Program-made: the position numbers and the translations under genes
The notes under the pieces: generated by a model
Seen by the model: only the letters and a program-made list of their open reading frames with translations
Database searches by the model: none
What the model was told of the DNA's origin: nothing
DNA from: Mesaphorura yosii
Lineage: Eukaryota; Arthropoda; Collembola; Poduromorpha; Tullbergiidae
DNA length: 64,000 nucleotides
Direction of reading: 5' to 3'
NCBI GenBank assembly: GCA_009869945.1
Contig: WIXG01000044.1
Location: 1 to 64,000, forward strand
In this document: in pieces, positions 39,101-53,300 of the stretch
How positions within the stretch are numbered: the stretch's first letter is position 1
Layout: each line of letters opens with the position of its first letter

Positions 39101-39689
39101 AAAGCGTTGTTCGTTGTTGGCGAACTCATTTTAATCATTTCATGACATGGCTCCTGGAACCAAGACTCAATTTCTATTCTCTGTTCTTAATTCTTCGTTT
39201 CTGGCGTTGTTGGCATCGGTGCTTCGGCTTTCGACTTTATTCCATACGTGACTAGCTAGGCTTGGCGTGTATTGTTGCCAAAGTCTTTGAAGTCATAATT
39301 CTGGCGATGCGTGAATACGAATGCGGTTGCGATATGCGATGGGCGAATACACGGCTTAGAGCAGTTTGTCAATTCCAATTCGAAGATTAAGAGAATCCAT
39401 TTCGATTTTCACGAAGGCGAACTGCGGGCATATGGCGTATCATGATCATTGCACAGCACAGCACATCAATCGAGTTGATTTCTTTATCAAATCAACCGTG
39501 TACGGTAAAGAAGAATATTTCTGACGCAGGAAAAGAAGCCTTCTTAGTGTTCATAGTCTCTCAGTACCTTTCTTAATTTACTGCGCCCGGGTTTGACAAG
39601 AACTCGCGAATCGTGGATTCATAAGGAAATGTGGGTAACGTGCCATTCCGTGCAAACAAAAGACATGAAGAAAGCCGAAGAAGAAGCAG

Positions 39690-39708
39690 AATGAATGAAT
39701 GAATGAAA
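39690..39708. repeat. (GAAT)n microsatellite
   Basis: Short tetranucleotide tract of AATG units in the gene-free region. Confidence 0.75.
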
Positions 39709-41357
39709 TGAATTCGTAGTCGCAATCACATTGTACTCTCTTTCTCCACTTGAATTTGATGATTTTGTCGTAATTCAGCGCACCAGCACATACGCTGGCT
39801 GGCTAAACCCTTTTACCCAATAAAAAGCGGCAAAGTAAATAAAAATGAGGATCAAGCAAGCCAGCAGCCGAACCAGCCTGAGCCCTCTTGGTCTTACGAG
39901 TGGCGGACTGAATGGGATTTTAGTGTAAATGGGCACGAAGGAGCAGCAACGAACAAGTGAGCAGCAGACAGTCAGCCAGCCATTATTATGAAAGATGAGG
40001 AGCATCAATCCTGCATGCTGCCACGGAGAAAGCAGCAAGGGAAAGCACTGCTTTAAAACTTACGGCCCCGTGTTTACTTTGTTGAGAGTTTATTGCCAAG
40101 AAATGAGTTTCTGCACGCCTGCCTTCTTGTGCCTCACCCAGCAAGTGAGTACTGCATCTGACTTTCATCAACCCGGCGTATTTGATGCATGAATAAATTT
40201 ATAAAAAGGCAAAATTGAAATGAATCCAGTTTCCAGACGAAACTGTCTAGTCTTCGACCAAGCCAAGTTTTTATTAATATAGGTTTAAACGCAGCGGCAG
40301 CGTCTGTGATGCTTCACTTAATTGCTTTTCGGCGTGCGCGTGTTGTGACGTGTTCGTTCCAGGATTCCAGGCGTGGGCGAAGTCTTCAATTTCTTGGGGC
40401 TGTTGCTGTGTGCTGTGCCGATTAGACCAAGCAAGTAGGCGGTGTCGGATTGGAATCTCTCGGATCTTCAAAAATTGAACGGCGAACGGGAAATTTGCAT
40501 AAAAAATATTGCGCATCTCATTACCGTTTACGGGATTGGGAATCTTTGCTACACGCTTGTGTGTTGGTGCGCTGGAGATAAAACTTATGCATACAAAGTT
40601 TTACATTTTAGATTCATCTGTGGAATCGCTGAGCTGAACTGAGTTAGAAGCTGGGGCTGAAGATTCCGGAGTAGCGTCACGTTTTCAGAATAATTTAGAA
40701 CTTACATGAATTCCTTTGACCTGTTTACAATGCTGATGCCTGGACCGATGAGGGTGAATTCTGTATTCGAGTGGTTTACTGCGAATTACTGCCTTCCAGT
40801 ACCACCGTCACCACTTCATTTACAAGTGTTAGGAAATTAGAAACCCACAATTACGACGGTAGAGCTTATCAAACTTACGAGAATCAGGTGACAGCAGGTT
40901 TTATTAATGCTCCGTAAATAAACGTTTGTGGACTAACTACAATAACAGTACTGACTCAGCCTTTTTAACTATCTTTAATATCGTAACATATTTGTAATTA
41001 ATGAAAAGATATCAAACAGCGTTCAAAGAACGAACGGCCGTATTTTGTGTCAAAACTGAAATGTGTACCAAACAACTCAAATCTGATTCGAATTTTTGTA
41101 AATCTGATTCATATGAAACTCGTACATAAAAGTTACATCCATGTTGCCGCTGTTACTGCAAAATATTTCCAAGTAATTCTTAAAAATAAACATTTTCTTA
41201 TTGCACTCACACTCGCATTTATATTGTATTATTGTATTTTGAAATATGCACTGGTTTCAGATATGACAACATTGATATCGTAATTGTACTCGTTATCACT
41301 CACTAACTGCTTGCCACTCACCAGGGCCACGTCAAGAATACCACGACTAATTAGAAA

Positions 41358-44300
41358 TTACGTACTGCAGTTATAAAATCTTAAATCTTCCATCGAATAC
41401 GAGTAGGATCGTCTCATTTGTTGATTATGAAGCGTACCAGTACCGATACCTGTCCAGGTGCCGCAGGACTCTGCCGGGCGAAAAGAGTACATGCTCGTCG
41501 TCGTTCGTCTGTGAACACCGCCACCGCCTCCACCGTAGCCGTAACCGTAACTGGCGCCGATGCCCGTGCAGCTAACGCCGGTTCCTCTGGAGTAATCATG
41601 GTACAACGACTTTCTTCCGCTTCCGGCAGCACTACGCGAACTCCCGCTCCTGTGAGCATTCGCATACTTTCTGGCAGCGGGTTGCCAGTCGTACAAGAGC
41701 GGGTCATCTGGGTCTCGATCCGCTGTGTCATCACGAAACAAGTCGGCGACGGGCTCCGTCAATCCATCTTCGCACTCCCTGCAAATGCAAATACAAACAC
41801 AGAATAAGAAAGAAGAAAGTTTATTCAATGCGTAATGTAAATCGTATCGAACTCGGATATCAAAATCGGAGAACAGGACGGAAGACGAGACGGAGACGCG
41901 CACTGACCCAAATACGCGAATACGAGTGGGTAGAGTATTTTACTTACAAACTCGTATTTTACATCTACATGCTACTACAAGCTTTGAATTGTTTGCAGTT
42001 TAGGGGAGCAGTCCCTGACTACAAATCGTGAACTCGGGCGGAACTGTCAGAAGTTTAGGACAGGAAATGGCCGCGTGAGCGCTTATCTCCCGGGCCAAGT
42101 TTTGAGTGATGCACGATAAATTATTATTCTCGGTGCATGATCTTGTCACAAGCAAAGTTTGGAGTACAAAAGAGGAAAAGATGAGATCAAGCCTGCCTGA
42201 CTGCCAATCCGCCGTGTTTGGTGAAAGTCGAGTGCTTTGTGCTTGCCATGCCATGCTTTTCTAAGCCTTGTACAACAACAATGTAAATGGCCAACGTAAA
42301 CCGTAATAGTAATCGTAAAGAAGTGATATGAATACGGAAAAGGAATGTGTCCGCCTGCCTCCGTCACGCCATGCCATGCCATGAATAAATGAACACATGA
42401 ACACGCTCGGCGCTCGCTCACGTTTCACGTGCGAGACTCGAGTAAACAAAAGGAATCTGAATCTGATCCTGCTTAGAACAAAAGCAAAGCGGCAGGTTTC
42501 TCATTTCTCATTTCACGATAAACACAAACACAATAAAAGAATTGAGCTACGTGCTGGTGATAAGCTTTCTGCGTGAAAGAATGTGAATACGAATGCGAAA
42601 TCGGCCGGCCGGCCAAGTCGGAAACAGCAGAAGCTCAGCAGAAACACAAAAGCACAATCAGCACACAATGTACAGTGTCTAAACTGTTACACAATGCACA
42701 GTGCGGAAGGGTAGTAAAGATTATTATTGCCAATGCCATTGCGTAACAGCGTAACATGCCGGCTAATGCAGCCAGCGTGTAGTGCTCTTGAGAACGTGAG
42801 TCTTCGTAAATAGTTCCCAAGCCGCCATTTAACAACGGCAACTGCGAGTTATTCGGTAGTATTTTATCTGGTAACCTAATTTAAATTCAAAGAACTCAGC
42901 ACAAGCAAGGTAGCGCAGTGCCCTGCACTGAAACAAAAGCTGGCGCTGCCGGGTCGCCACTTTATTAAGAATTTTCATCACGTTTTACAACTACGACGGC
43001 GGCAGTCTGTGCCGTCGTGTGTCGTACTTGTGAAAAATGTGTTTCGCTTTTCTCCTTTTGTGTCTGGGCCGCAGCCGCACTTGTACTATAGTCTCTTTAG
43101 CCAGTTGGGTCCATTTTGCATGTCGACGAGACGCGCAGAAGATGAGCGAAACGTGCGGAGTACGCAGCCAACCGGAAAGGAAAGCAGATGAGGTCAATTT
43201 ATTATTAAACGTGATTAGGTGCTTGTGTGCATGCTCAATCGCTGTTCGCTAACGACTAAATGCCTTTCCACATGGCAGAGCCTGCAGAACAGGGACTTGA
43301 TTCAATAAGTTGCATTCTACGACTCGCATGCATGCTTGAAATTTCATCGTGGGTTATTTTCTCATTTCCTAAATTCTTATAAATTAGATTAGCATGACAG
43401 AGACGAACGATACAGTGCACAGCACAGGTTGAGCTGGCTTATGAGTTAAATGGCACACAATCTGGCCACGTCTCCGTGTGCAAGCTGCTAAATGCTGAAT
43501 GCTAAATACCAAATCTACAAATCCTCTTGTTCTTCTTGTCTTCCAGCGCTTGTTCTGCTATGCTGTCTCTTCACAGTCAGAAGAGGAAAATCAATATTTT
43601 GTGAGAAAACTTGTGAGATTAACAACGCGTATTCACATTAGTCGCCCACGTATTCGTTATTCGTTACATTGTGTTGCATGCTGGAATGGGTCTCACGTAT
43701 TCATTTCGCATTTCTCCATTCGCACTCGCCATTTGCATGTTTCATGTTTCAGTTCTTAATCTGCCCGGAGAACATTGTTAAGATGGGGAAGGAAACATCT
43801 GCTGCATGTGCGTGGCTGAGTCTAGTGCTGCTCATTTTAAATGGTTTAATTATTGCGGCACGGCAGCAGGCAGAGCCTTTGTCTTTGTCTTCCTGTAGAG
43901 AATTCGAACGAATTCAGGTCAGAATTCGTATTCGTACTCGTACGTTTCGTACGTGCGTCTTTCACGAATCGCGAGACGATTCTCGTAACTCGTAATTCGT
44001 AATTCCCGTTACTGATTGAGAAGCGTATTGAAATTTTCTCCTTTCTCTCAGCTTAAGTCTGAAAGCCTTTTAGACTTCCCACTCTACTTCATTAGGCCCA
44101 CTGAACAACTTAATTTAAAGCCCGGAAATTTAATTCCGATTGAGATATTTCAATTTTTAATGAATTTCAAGCGCAACCGGAATTAATTCTGACTTTTGAG
44201 ATCAAAATTCCATTACGAACGTATGCATGTACGGTCCTGCTGTTAATATTGACGGAAATTTACTTACAGGTGCTGAAACTGCTTCTCTTTAGAGCCCGTG

Positions 44301-47300
44301 CCCGTCGCCAGCGAGAACCATTTGACGCTCGTCCAAATAATAAGCACAAACGCAAAGTTCAGACAGCATGTGATTGCAATCACGATAAGAACGTCGTCCG
44401 TTTTGTAGCAAATCGTGTCGATGCCTTCCTTTATGATGGACTTCTTTGTCGCCGTCGTCGTAGGCGTCGCGTGACTGTGGCTGAGGCCAAAGCCGCCGCC
44501 GCCAGCAGAGCTGCCGTTGCCATTTCCATTGCCTTTCTGCTGCAAATTCGGGTTTGTATCGACGGAAGTATTCACAATTCGGTTATTGGGCGAAGCCAAA
44601 AATATATTGTCGTCCACTTCTTCGCCGTCCTCATCGCGATTCTCGTCACTGTCGTTAATATTATTCAGGTCATCCACAGAAAACGAGTTTGGGACACTAA
44701 CTTTCACTATTTTCACTGTATCACTTTTCGCCCTCGCCCTCGTGTGGCCGTGTGAGTTTGTATTTGTGTTTGTGTTACTGTGACTGGGCCCGTGTCCATA
44801 ATGATCTCCACCATCCGTGTAGTAATTCCTGGAGTGTTTGCGTTCGCCAGGGACGACTGCACGAAATATAAATGATGATGGGGATGATGGATCTTTCCCG
44901 TCTTCGTTAGCAGTACGAGTGCCGGTGTTGGACGACGGCTCCTCATCGGACCAATTCATTATAGATTTCCCGGTCGCGGCTTCATCGATCTCTGCTGCTG
45001 CTCGCCCTTCGCCTGCTTCTTCTTCTTCATCATTATCACCTTCATCTTCATCTTCATCATCATTATCAATCTCGTCCTCATCAGCGTAAGATTTCCAGTC
45101 AATTGTATTTTTGTTTCTGAAACTGGTCAGTTTCTCTCTGAAGTTTATAAACACGTCGTCGCCGTCGCTGTCTTCTGCGTCGATCCTCCGCGTGGCTGCT
45201 GTTGTGGTCGTGCTCATCGTTGGCGCGGACACGGCCACAGCTGGGAAAGGAACTGAGATCGGATGCTGATGCTGCTGAGGCGGTGGCGGAGGCTGTCGAG
45301 CCTCGACAATCTTCGCGTTTGGGCCGAGCATCATTCGCAGCACGACATCGCCTTCAAGGCCTCCATCATTCTCAAGCTTCTTCATGGCGTGTCTAATTTT
45401 ATGGAAATCTGAAGTGACAGACGTCATGCCTGGGCCCGGGCCTGAGCCTGAGCCGCCTGGCAATTTACCCGGGGAACCAATTACACCGGCATAATTTCTG
45501 CCATTGTTATTGCCATTTCCATTACTGTTCCTAACATTATGGTTATTACTCGTGGGCTCGTAGTACTGCTGCTCATTGCCGCCTGTATTCGCAGCACCGT
45601 CACCACCATCATTAAAAGTAGAACTCAACACAAAGTTTTCATTCTTAACATTATTATTATTGCCATCCATTACATTACCAGCACTAAAGGTACTTGGGAT
45701 CGCTCTTCGTTCACTTTCTCGCCTATCACCGCCGTTCACACTTCCTGTATTCGCTCCGGCTGCAGCACGCTTCATTCGATGACTTTCAAAAGTTGGGCTT
45801 TCTTCTGCATGTGCGTGTGAGTTCGCGTGTGACGAGGAAGAAATTGCATTCACATTCGTACCAGCACCAGAAGAAGATTTATGTGCTCTCGTTACAGTTC
45901 CCGTCGCTGGCACTGCAACTTGATGTTCATCATCTTCAAATTTTCCCAAATGTACTAAATTGATATTAGAATTCACACTTGTAAAAAGTTTTATAATTTG
46001 ACTTCCAAAATAAGTTAAAAAGTTTGTTCGTTCTGCGGTCTTCGTGGCCGCGGCCGAGGTTGGTTTCTTGTTCTTCACATTGTTCGCGTGGCTCGGTATT
46101 CTGGCCGTGTACGCTGCGGCCTTGCTTTCTTCTAATGGCCCGACTCCGTCTGCATTTTCACTTGGAACTTGGACTCGAGCCGAAGCTTGTCTCTGATAAT
46201 TAAGTTGCGGATCCTCTGAAAGTGGTTCGCTGCTGCTTTTGCTGCTGTCAGGTTCGTAATTTGTGCTGAGCGGGCTACCTGCAATAAATTAGAAGAAACA
46301 GAAACATGAGGCTGATTGCTAAACAGATAAGAGTAAAGATAATTCAAAGAGATTGGGCAAACTTCGCGTACGCTACGCATTATCGACGCCGCCATCGGGC
46401 CATCGTCCGTCCGAGTCGAGTACAAAAATTAGAATCGAATTTTCACGAAGCCTCGCAACGCCAATGAAATTGTTGACCAAAATTCATAAGATCAGTTTTC
46501 AAACTTCAAGTTTCGTGTTGTACATTCCTGATTATGGTTGGATGGGCATAGGCAAACACGTACTTACGAAATGATAACGATAAGTTTCCTTATTGATGTT
46601 ACATCCTGTAATTATCACACCACAACGCTAACTCAGTCCACCACTGCCCGCATGTATGTTTCTGGCGGCCTGCCTGCCAAGTTCTTAATTTCCCGTACGC
46701 GTACCACAGCAAACCGTATGAGAAGAAAGAAAGAGAAAGCAAAAAATCCGCTATTCACTATCCACAAAACCGCATGCTCCTAATGCACTCTCCCGCGGGC
46801 CGAAGGCATCATTTGCTTTATGGGAATCGCGAATCGCCGTGTTATTTATAGAGCCTTCTTCCTGCAGTAGCTTTCTTTCCGTTTGCTGTAATACTCAATC
46901 TCTTAATGCACTCTTGCGTTCATATTATTATTGATCATCATTAGTCGCGGGCCCGCAAGCAATGCCAGCTTGTCTGTCTGCCTGCCGACCGCAAGTGCTT
47001 CTGCGGCCGTGAGCGAAAGAAAGTATTGAGGAAGAAAGAAATTATTGCTAATGGATGAGCAACATTAAGGAAAGAGTCTCATGGCGAGCCAGGAGCCAGA
47101 CGAAATCCAAGACGAAGACCGGGTCCTAAGATTTGTATGGATACAAAATCTTTCTGTGGTATCAGAATAAGTGCTATTACCGAGCTTATTTATCCGGTGA
47201 AAGCAACAATAGCAAGACTAATACCCACACCCGCAGTATATTTCGGGCCAGATTCTTGTTAGTAGTTCTTGTAACGCTAACGCGACGGTTCCTTCCGAGG

Positions 47301-50300
47301 TTTCATTCATTAAAAATGTGCATTAAGTAAATTAAGGACAATGGGCGTGCTATTCTTAATCTTATTTAATGATGCGGCAAGTTCTTTAAGTAATCCAACG
47401 AACGACTATTCGAATTTTAACCAGTTAAATGGATTTTCCAAACAACTCAAGTCCGGTTGTGAAATGTGCAAGAAAATCTTTTACTATTTACGCGTATTTG
47501 ACCTTTTTTCACCATCCAATGCATCGTGACTTTTAATTTCCTTCAATTAAACAGCCTTAAATAAACATTTGTTTAAATACCATTAATTTTCGCGTTGAGG
47601 CATTGGAATTCGTTAAAACGACAATTACACAATTTAAATTCGCATTTAGCATTCTAGCATGGCTCGAAAATAACTGTAATTATTTATTTCCAAAAGCAAG
47701 CTCTGCAAGAGAATAAAAGCTCGGTTGGACGTAATTCAATTTTACTTTACATGTTAAAATATTGCTTGGTACAAAGCACACAACGTAGACGAGCTTAATT
47801 TGAATTTACGAATATGGTTGCCAAATGCCAATGGCAGCAGCAATCATTGTGCATGAATTAAATTGGAGCGACCGTCTGACGCGACGGACGGACGTGGACA
47901 AGAAGGAGGCAAACAACGGAAAACAAGACAGCAGACAAAGACACGAAGAACATTAAGAACAGTTGCATATCGTGTATTCGAATTGAAGTGGACTGAGGAG
48001 GTACTGACGAGTCCCGCCGCATGCACGTGCGGTGTGTCGTTCCATCATTCGTCACAAAAAGCAGAAGTATGAAGCGCGAAAGAAGTTTTTAACTTAGCTG
48101 GGGAAAGCAAGGTGCTCGTCAAGTCGAGAAAGAAGTGACTGTCACCATTAACTATTAACTGCTTGCTTCATTGTGGTTTCTTCGAGCGCATTCTTATTCA
48201 TCAATGATTAATAGTGCAACTGGTAAACACGCTTTGGTATGTGCAATGCAATATTGTTTTTCTCTCTCGAATTCGCGAATCGCGGCTCACAATTCGCGAC
48301 TCGAGACTTGCTAGCTGCTCGTAACATTACAATAGAAAACACATTGCAAGACCACGCGGGAGAAAAAACAATATTCTAAAGAGCTTTTCCTTATTACGTT
48401 TAATTGCCATCAACCTAAATTTCAAAAGTATGTAAATTCGCTATTCGTTTCTGGCTGCTTTCTACTTTCTTCTGGTTCTCTGATTCGTGCGGCTGTCTGG
48501 CTGCCTGGCCTTCGGCCGTGCTAAGAACAAGAAAGTCTTATTACGGCTGCAAGCAATTGGAATTGGACGGGATTCAGAATAATTTCTTCATTTATACAAA
48601 GTAGTACAGTAAGAAAAAGTTTGTCAATACGCTGCCGCTGTCGCTGCGTTAATTTCAAATTTGTTGGAGTGTGGGCAATGCGAATGCGAATTTACAAATG
48701 AAAGAGATCCAGCAAGGCAAGGAGAAACCGTTCTTAATGCATTTTCATAGTCCTCTCAATTCAATGATCATGATCACGACTTTATTCAGTGATCTGCTAG
48801 TGCTAGACTTGTCTAAAAGTCTTATACGTAATATGCTTAATGGAAAAAGTACATTTCATTCAAGCAGCAGCCAAGTCCATGCCCAAGGAAAACTGAGCCA
48901 TTATCGAAAGATTCATTTTTTAACTTACTCAGACAGTCGTGTTCGTTTTCGTAGTCGTATGCAATAAGATTACGAATTACGAGCGTCTCACGTACAAATT
49001 CAATCAAGCGTAAAAACAAGGCTAATGCGACGCGCGCGCGTGATGCTCGAAAATGAAAATGGAGACGTGGAAAACACTGAAATGATTTTTATGTACGACA
49101 CAACGCGAATGCAATGTCGAATGTGAATTCGAATTCGATTCAATAAATTTTCTGCAAAACATTTAACACTACGCCGAGCTTCTGCTTTCTCATGAGCTTT
49201 AGGTGGTAAATATTACAATATAAATTGCCGGCTAAACTTTTCAGTAGTCTTTCAGTTGGACAGGCTCGGATAATAAATTATGGGCGCATAAAGTCAAGTG
49301 ACACGCGTTTTAAAGTCGAGCAGGCGGGCAGGCACAGTTTAAGAATTTCCATTTCCAGAAGTATTTACCTTTATTTTGCCTTTTGCGGGCCTGGCCGAGT
49401 CTTCAAGTCACCGTCACACGTGCTTTACGACGATGGCCAGCCACGACGCAGGGAGACAGGCATTACATTACCATTACTATTGCTATTACATTGTAGCAGG
49501 CACAAGAGTTATTTATTGTTATGTGCACACATAAAATATATAACCTCTTATTTTGGACACATGAGCCCATACTTTTCCTTTTGTGTGCGCTTATTGTCTG
49601 GTGATTTCGAATTCCGTTGTGAAATTCACTAGTAAATTCAAGGAGCAACCAAGAACTCAGAAATAGCAGGCTTTTTAACATTTATTTGCTTCATTTTATG
49701 GTGATGGTGATGATTTACCGTGGGGTGGCGAGGTGAGGCCTGCCTGGCGTGATCGACGTGATGTGATGCGATACAAGTACAATACAAAACGGTCTTTATT
49801 GTGGTCAATCCAAACTTCACTTTCTATTTTATTCTACACAATACCAACGGCGTGCTGCGTATAACTTCGATTCTGGTTCGGACATTTCGGGTTTCTGGTC
49901 AGTTAAATGAAAATGTCTCTGGTCAAAGAGATTGGTAAATCCTTTGAACAAATTCAATTATTATTACTCATAAAAATGAGGCTGGGCGAATCGTGAGCTC
50001 GAGTCTGCAAAAGTTTCAAATTACAAGCGTTACATTACCGCATGGCCATTTCACAGCAAAAAAGCACAGTATGACACGGCTCTGAGGCCGGTTTGACCGA
50101 CTTTCACTTTACTCGTGCCGTGCGTCTACTTCGTTTTTTACCTGGCCGGATAGCCACCCGGCCAAATCGAGGAATAAAAAACTCCTGAAGCCAGTCCAGG
50201 CGGCCGAAGCCAAAGTCTGCGCCTGAGCCTTATTGCACAATTGTCGTTTCGTCTCTCATTCCGTTAAGCCGTACTGGAATTTATTGCTTTCACTTTACCT

Positions 50301-53300
50301 TTTTCTATTATTGTCGTGCTCCCGTGCTCGCTGCCGTACTGCCAAGTACTACAAGTTAACTTTACTTTTCAACTTTTTTATTTCGTTGTCGCTTGAATTC
50401 TGGAGTTCGTTCCAGACTTCGTTTTATTCGTTCAGGTACGCCTGCCGCCCGCCATCGCCACGGTCGCCCGCGTCGTGCCTGCCGTTGCATTGCACCACGC
50501 GGAGTTTTACCAGGAATTTCACTTGTCGTTTGTCTTATAACACTCGTAATAGCATTACGGATATGACTCATGAGTTTATTAACAACATAAAAAATGATCC
50601 AGATAAGTTTTTATATTTTTCTGCCAACGCAATAGCAAGGCAATGCCTTGAAAACCTGAATTACGCTGCTGTTGACGATAATATCTGTCATATATTATTC
50701 GGGCAAGCGGGCTGGAGCAGCGGTGCAATGCAATGCAGCAGCGTCTTGCTTGCACGTGGACCATGTGCCATCCATGCCTCCAACTCTGACTTATGATTTT
50801 GAGTTTGCTACCAGGTTCACAAGTTCCAAAGCTCAAATGGCACGCCTCGGCTTCGACTTCGATACTGACTTTAGCAAGTACAATATTAAGAAGTTTCTCA
50901 AGGCTGCGTCACTTGTCGTCTTCATTCATATATTTTATGACTTATGCAAGTGGCAAGTAGGCTACGTTTGAGAAAAAAAGTTTCCATGGACCCCAATGCC
51001 TGTGGCCGAGGCAAAGCGTCGGTCGTGTGTCTTTAACAATTGTAATGCAGGCAGGCGGACACCCGCACCCGTGTTATGAAAGTTTTTGACAGTAAAGGCC
51101 AAAAGAGTCGTCGCTTTTCAGTGTATGAAAACAATTTTTCTTACACAACGAGAAGACAATCTGGCGTGGGTCTGCGTAACTTGGCGTACCGTTTCCTTAT
51201 TTCTTACGCGACGCCGAGGCAGTCGCGGCCTTTGCCTTTGCCATCCCATGCCGAATGCAATATTAATGTGATATAAGAGGCCACATAAACTACTGCTCGA
51301 GTACTGTACGCAAGGTCGCACATAATCTATCTTCCACAAATCCAATTCTTTACATGCCATCTGCCTGCATGGACATTTCACATTTTTGATCTCGGATCTC
51401 GCTTTCTCCTTTAAGTCTTTTCTCTTCCTGTCCAGGCACAAGCCACGACCACAGCACGGTCGAGGATCGCGGTATTTACTCTCTTTTATTAGTTTGACCA
51501 AAATGAGAACCAGAACCAGAACCAGCACGAAGTATTTCAACCACAAAACAACCCACACAATAACTGGCACAAGTACTAGGCCGTTTGAAGCAAGCAACTA
51601 AGAAAGCAGCATGCGGCAAGGGACACGTGAAAACAGAATTTCGGACGGAGAGCGAAGACCATACACCAGTGAAAGAAAATCCGGAGCAAATATTTGCTTT
51701 GATTTCCTTTCATATAACTGCATGACCATTCACAATTCGTAATCGTGCTGGAAATCTGCCTGGACGAAGAAGTGCCGCACTCTGGGTACTGGATGCCAAA
51801 GAACTCTGGGTACTTAAGTTGACTAACCTGCGCCTGAATTAACCTTGTAAGCCTAAATAAAACTTAATTTCGAACTGTGTCCTTCTTAAGTACAGCTACT
51901 ATGCAGAAACTGACAACATAACATGATAGCAAAGCGAAATTTTCAAAGAGTAAATGGTCTTTCTTCTTCTTTGTCTACGCCAACTGCTAATTACAGAAGC
52001 ATTTCCATGATTCTGTGTTTAGCTTAGCTTGGTTGCGAAGCGCCGTATTAATGTCCAGATTCTTCATTATTCGACACATTTGTGCCGAAACCGAAGAGAA
52101 AACGCCAGTTTGTCCATAAATGGACCATTAAGAATTCGACCTCAAAAGAAGAAAGGATCGCACTGCATCAAGACAAATGTCAGAATGCAAAGTAGAAAAT
52201 ACAGAAAAGAAGTTGCCAGTGGCAAGTAGTTTACTGTTACTGGTACATTTATCATTGAATTAGTAGGATCATAGGAACGTACGCCTCTCGCCTACACAAA
52301 ACACAATGCAACTGGATACAACGACCAGGATGAAATCTACCGCCTGCCGCAGCTCGACCCGCAATCGCTATGGCAATATATACAGTACAAACCAGCAGAA
52401 CAGAGACAGAAACAAGAATAGATGAAGAAGATGAGGATGGGGATTTACAATTGAAGCAGATTCAGAAAATTCAGATGTATTGTATTACACTGAATGCATT
52501 TGCATCTGTTATTAACCAGCCAGCCAGCTACACAGAGTAATAAGAGTTAGAGACGAAACAGAGATCAATTCATTACTAAATGTCAAGGTCGTATAATCGG
52601 AGCTAAAATCTCTATTTGAAAGCCTATTTAATTCTACTTTATGCATTAAAACGAAATCGTAGCCTAATTGTAAGTTCGGCCTTCTGCCTGAGAATTTATG
52701 ACTACAAAAAGCCAATTTACGAGTTCCTGTTTCCATTGGGACCCAAGCGACCTGCGATCAAGCCGCTCCGGCGCAAGCACTCATATTTAATACTAATGTG
52801 AATGAAAGCGCAAAGGCAAGGCAAAGTAAAGAGAAAGTGAAGTACGGCACTGGAACGGCGTGCCGCGTGCCTGGCCTGAAATGCTGCGCTGTTAATAATA
52901 ATGCTGATTTTTCATTCTTAGGCTTAAAAACTTCTTTCATCAGATTAAAAAGAAAGCGGAGAGGTCCATTTTGCCTTTGCTCGTATACTTAGTCAGAGCA
53001 TTCCGTTCATAAAGAAAAGCGCACAGCACATAATGGATTATGGCATAATTACATGGGACATAGGAAAAGCATGACACGGCACGCGTATTCGTATTCATAA
53101 CTGAAGCATTTTAGTATTTTACAGCGCTGTGCTGTTTCGCTGTGCCGTTGATTCTATTTCATAATTGAAGACATCATTAAGAAACAAAATACTTTGCTTG
53201 CTAGGCGCATGGCCCAACGCAACATGAAGCTGGGTCCTGAATACATGAGTCGCGAACCCGCGTGAACACTGAGTAAAGAGTCTCCCATTATAATTTCATA

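Larger units (their letters stand above)
28659..41357. other. 12.7-kb region with no recognisable gene
   Basis: Between the TPRKB stop and the 3' end of the orphan minus-strand gene. Frames of up to 167 codons occur, but none shows a family motif, a splice-consistent exon chain or sustained coding character. The DNA is rich in short imperfectly repeated words and a few microsatellites. I cannot exclude noncoding RNA genes or enhancers. A TTTATT at 40900-40905 may be the minus-strand poly(A) signal of the orphan gene. Confidence 0.6.
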
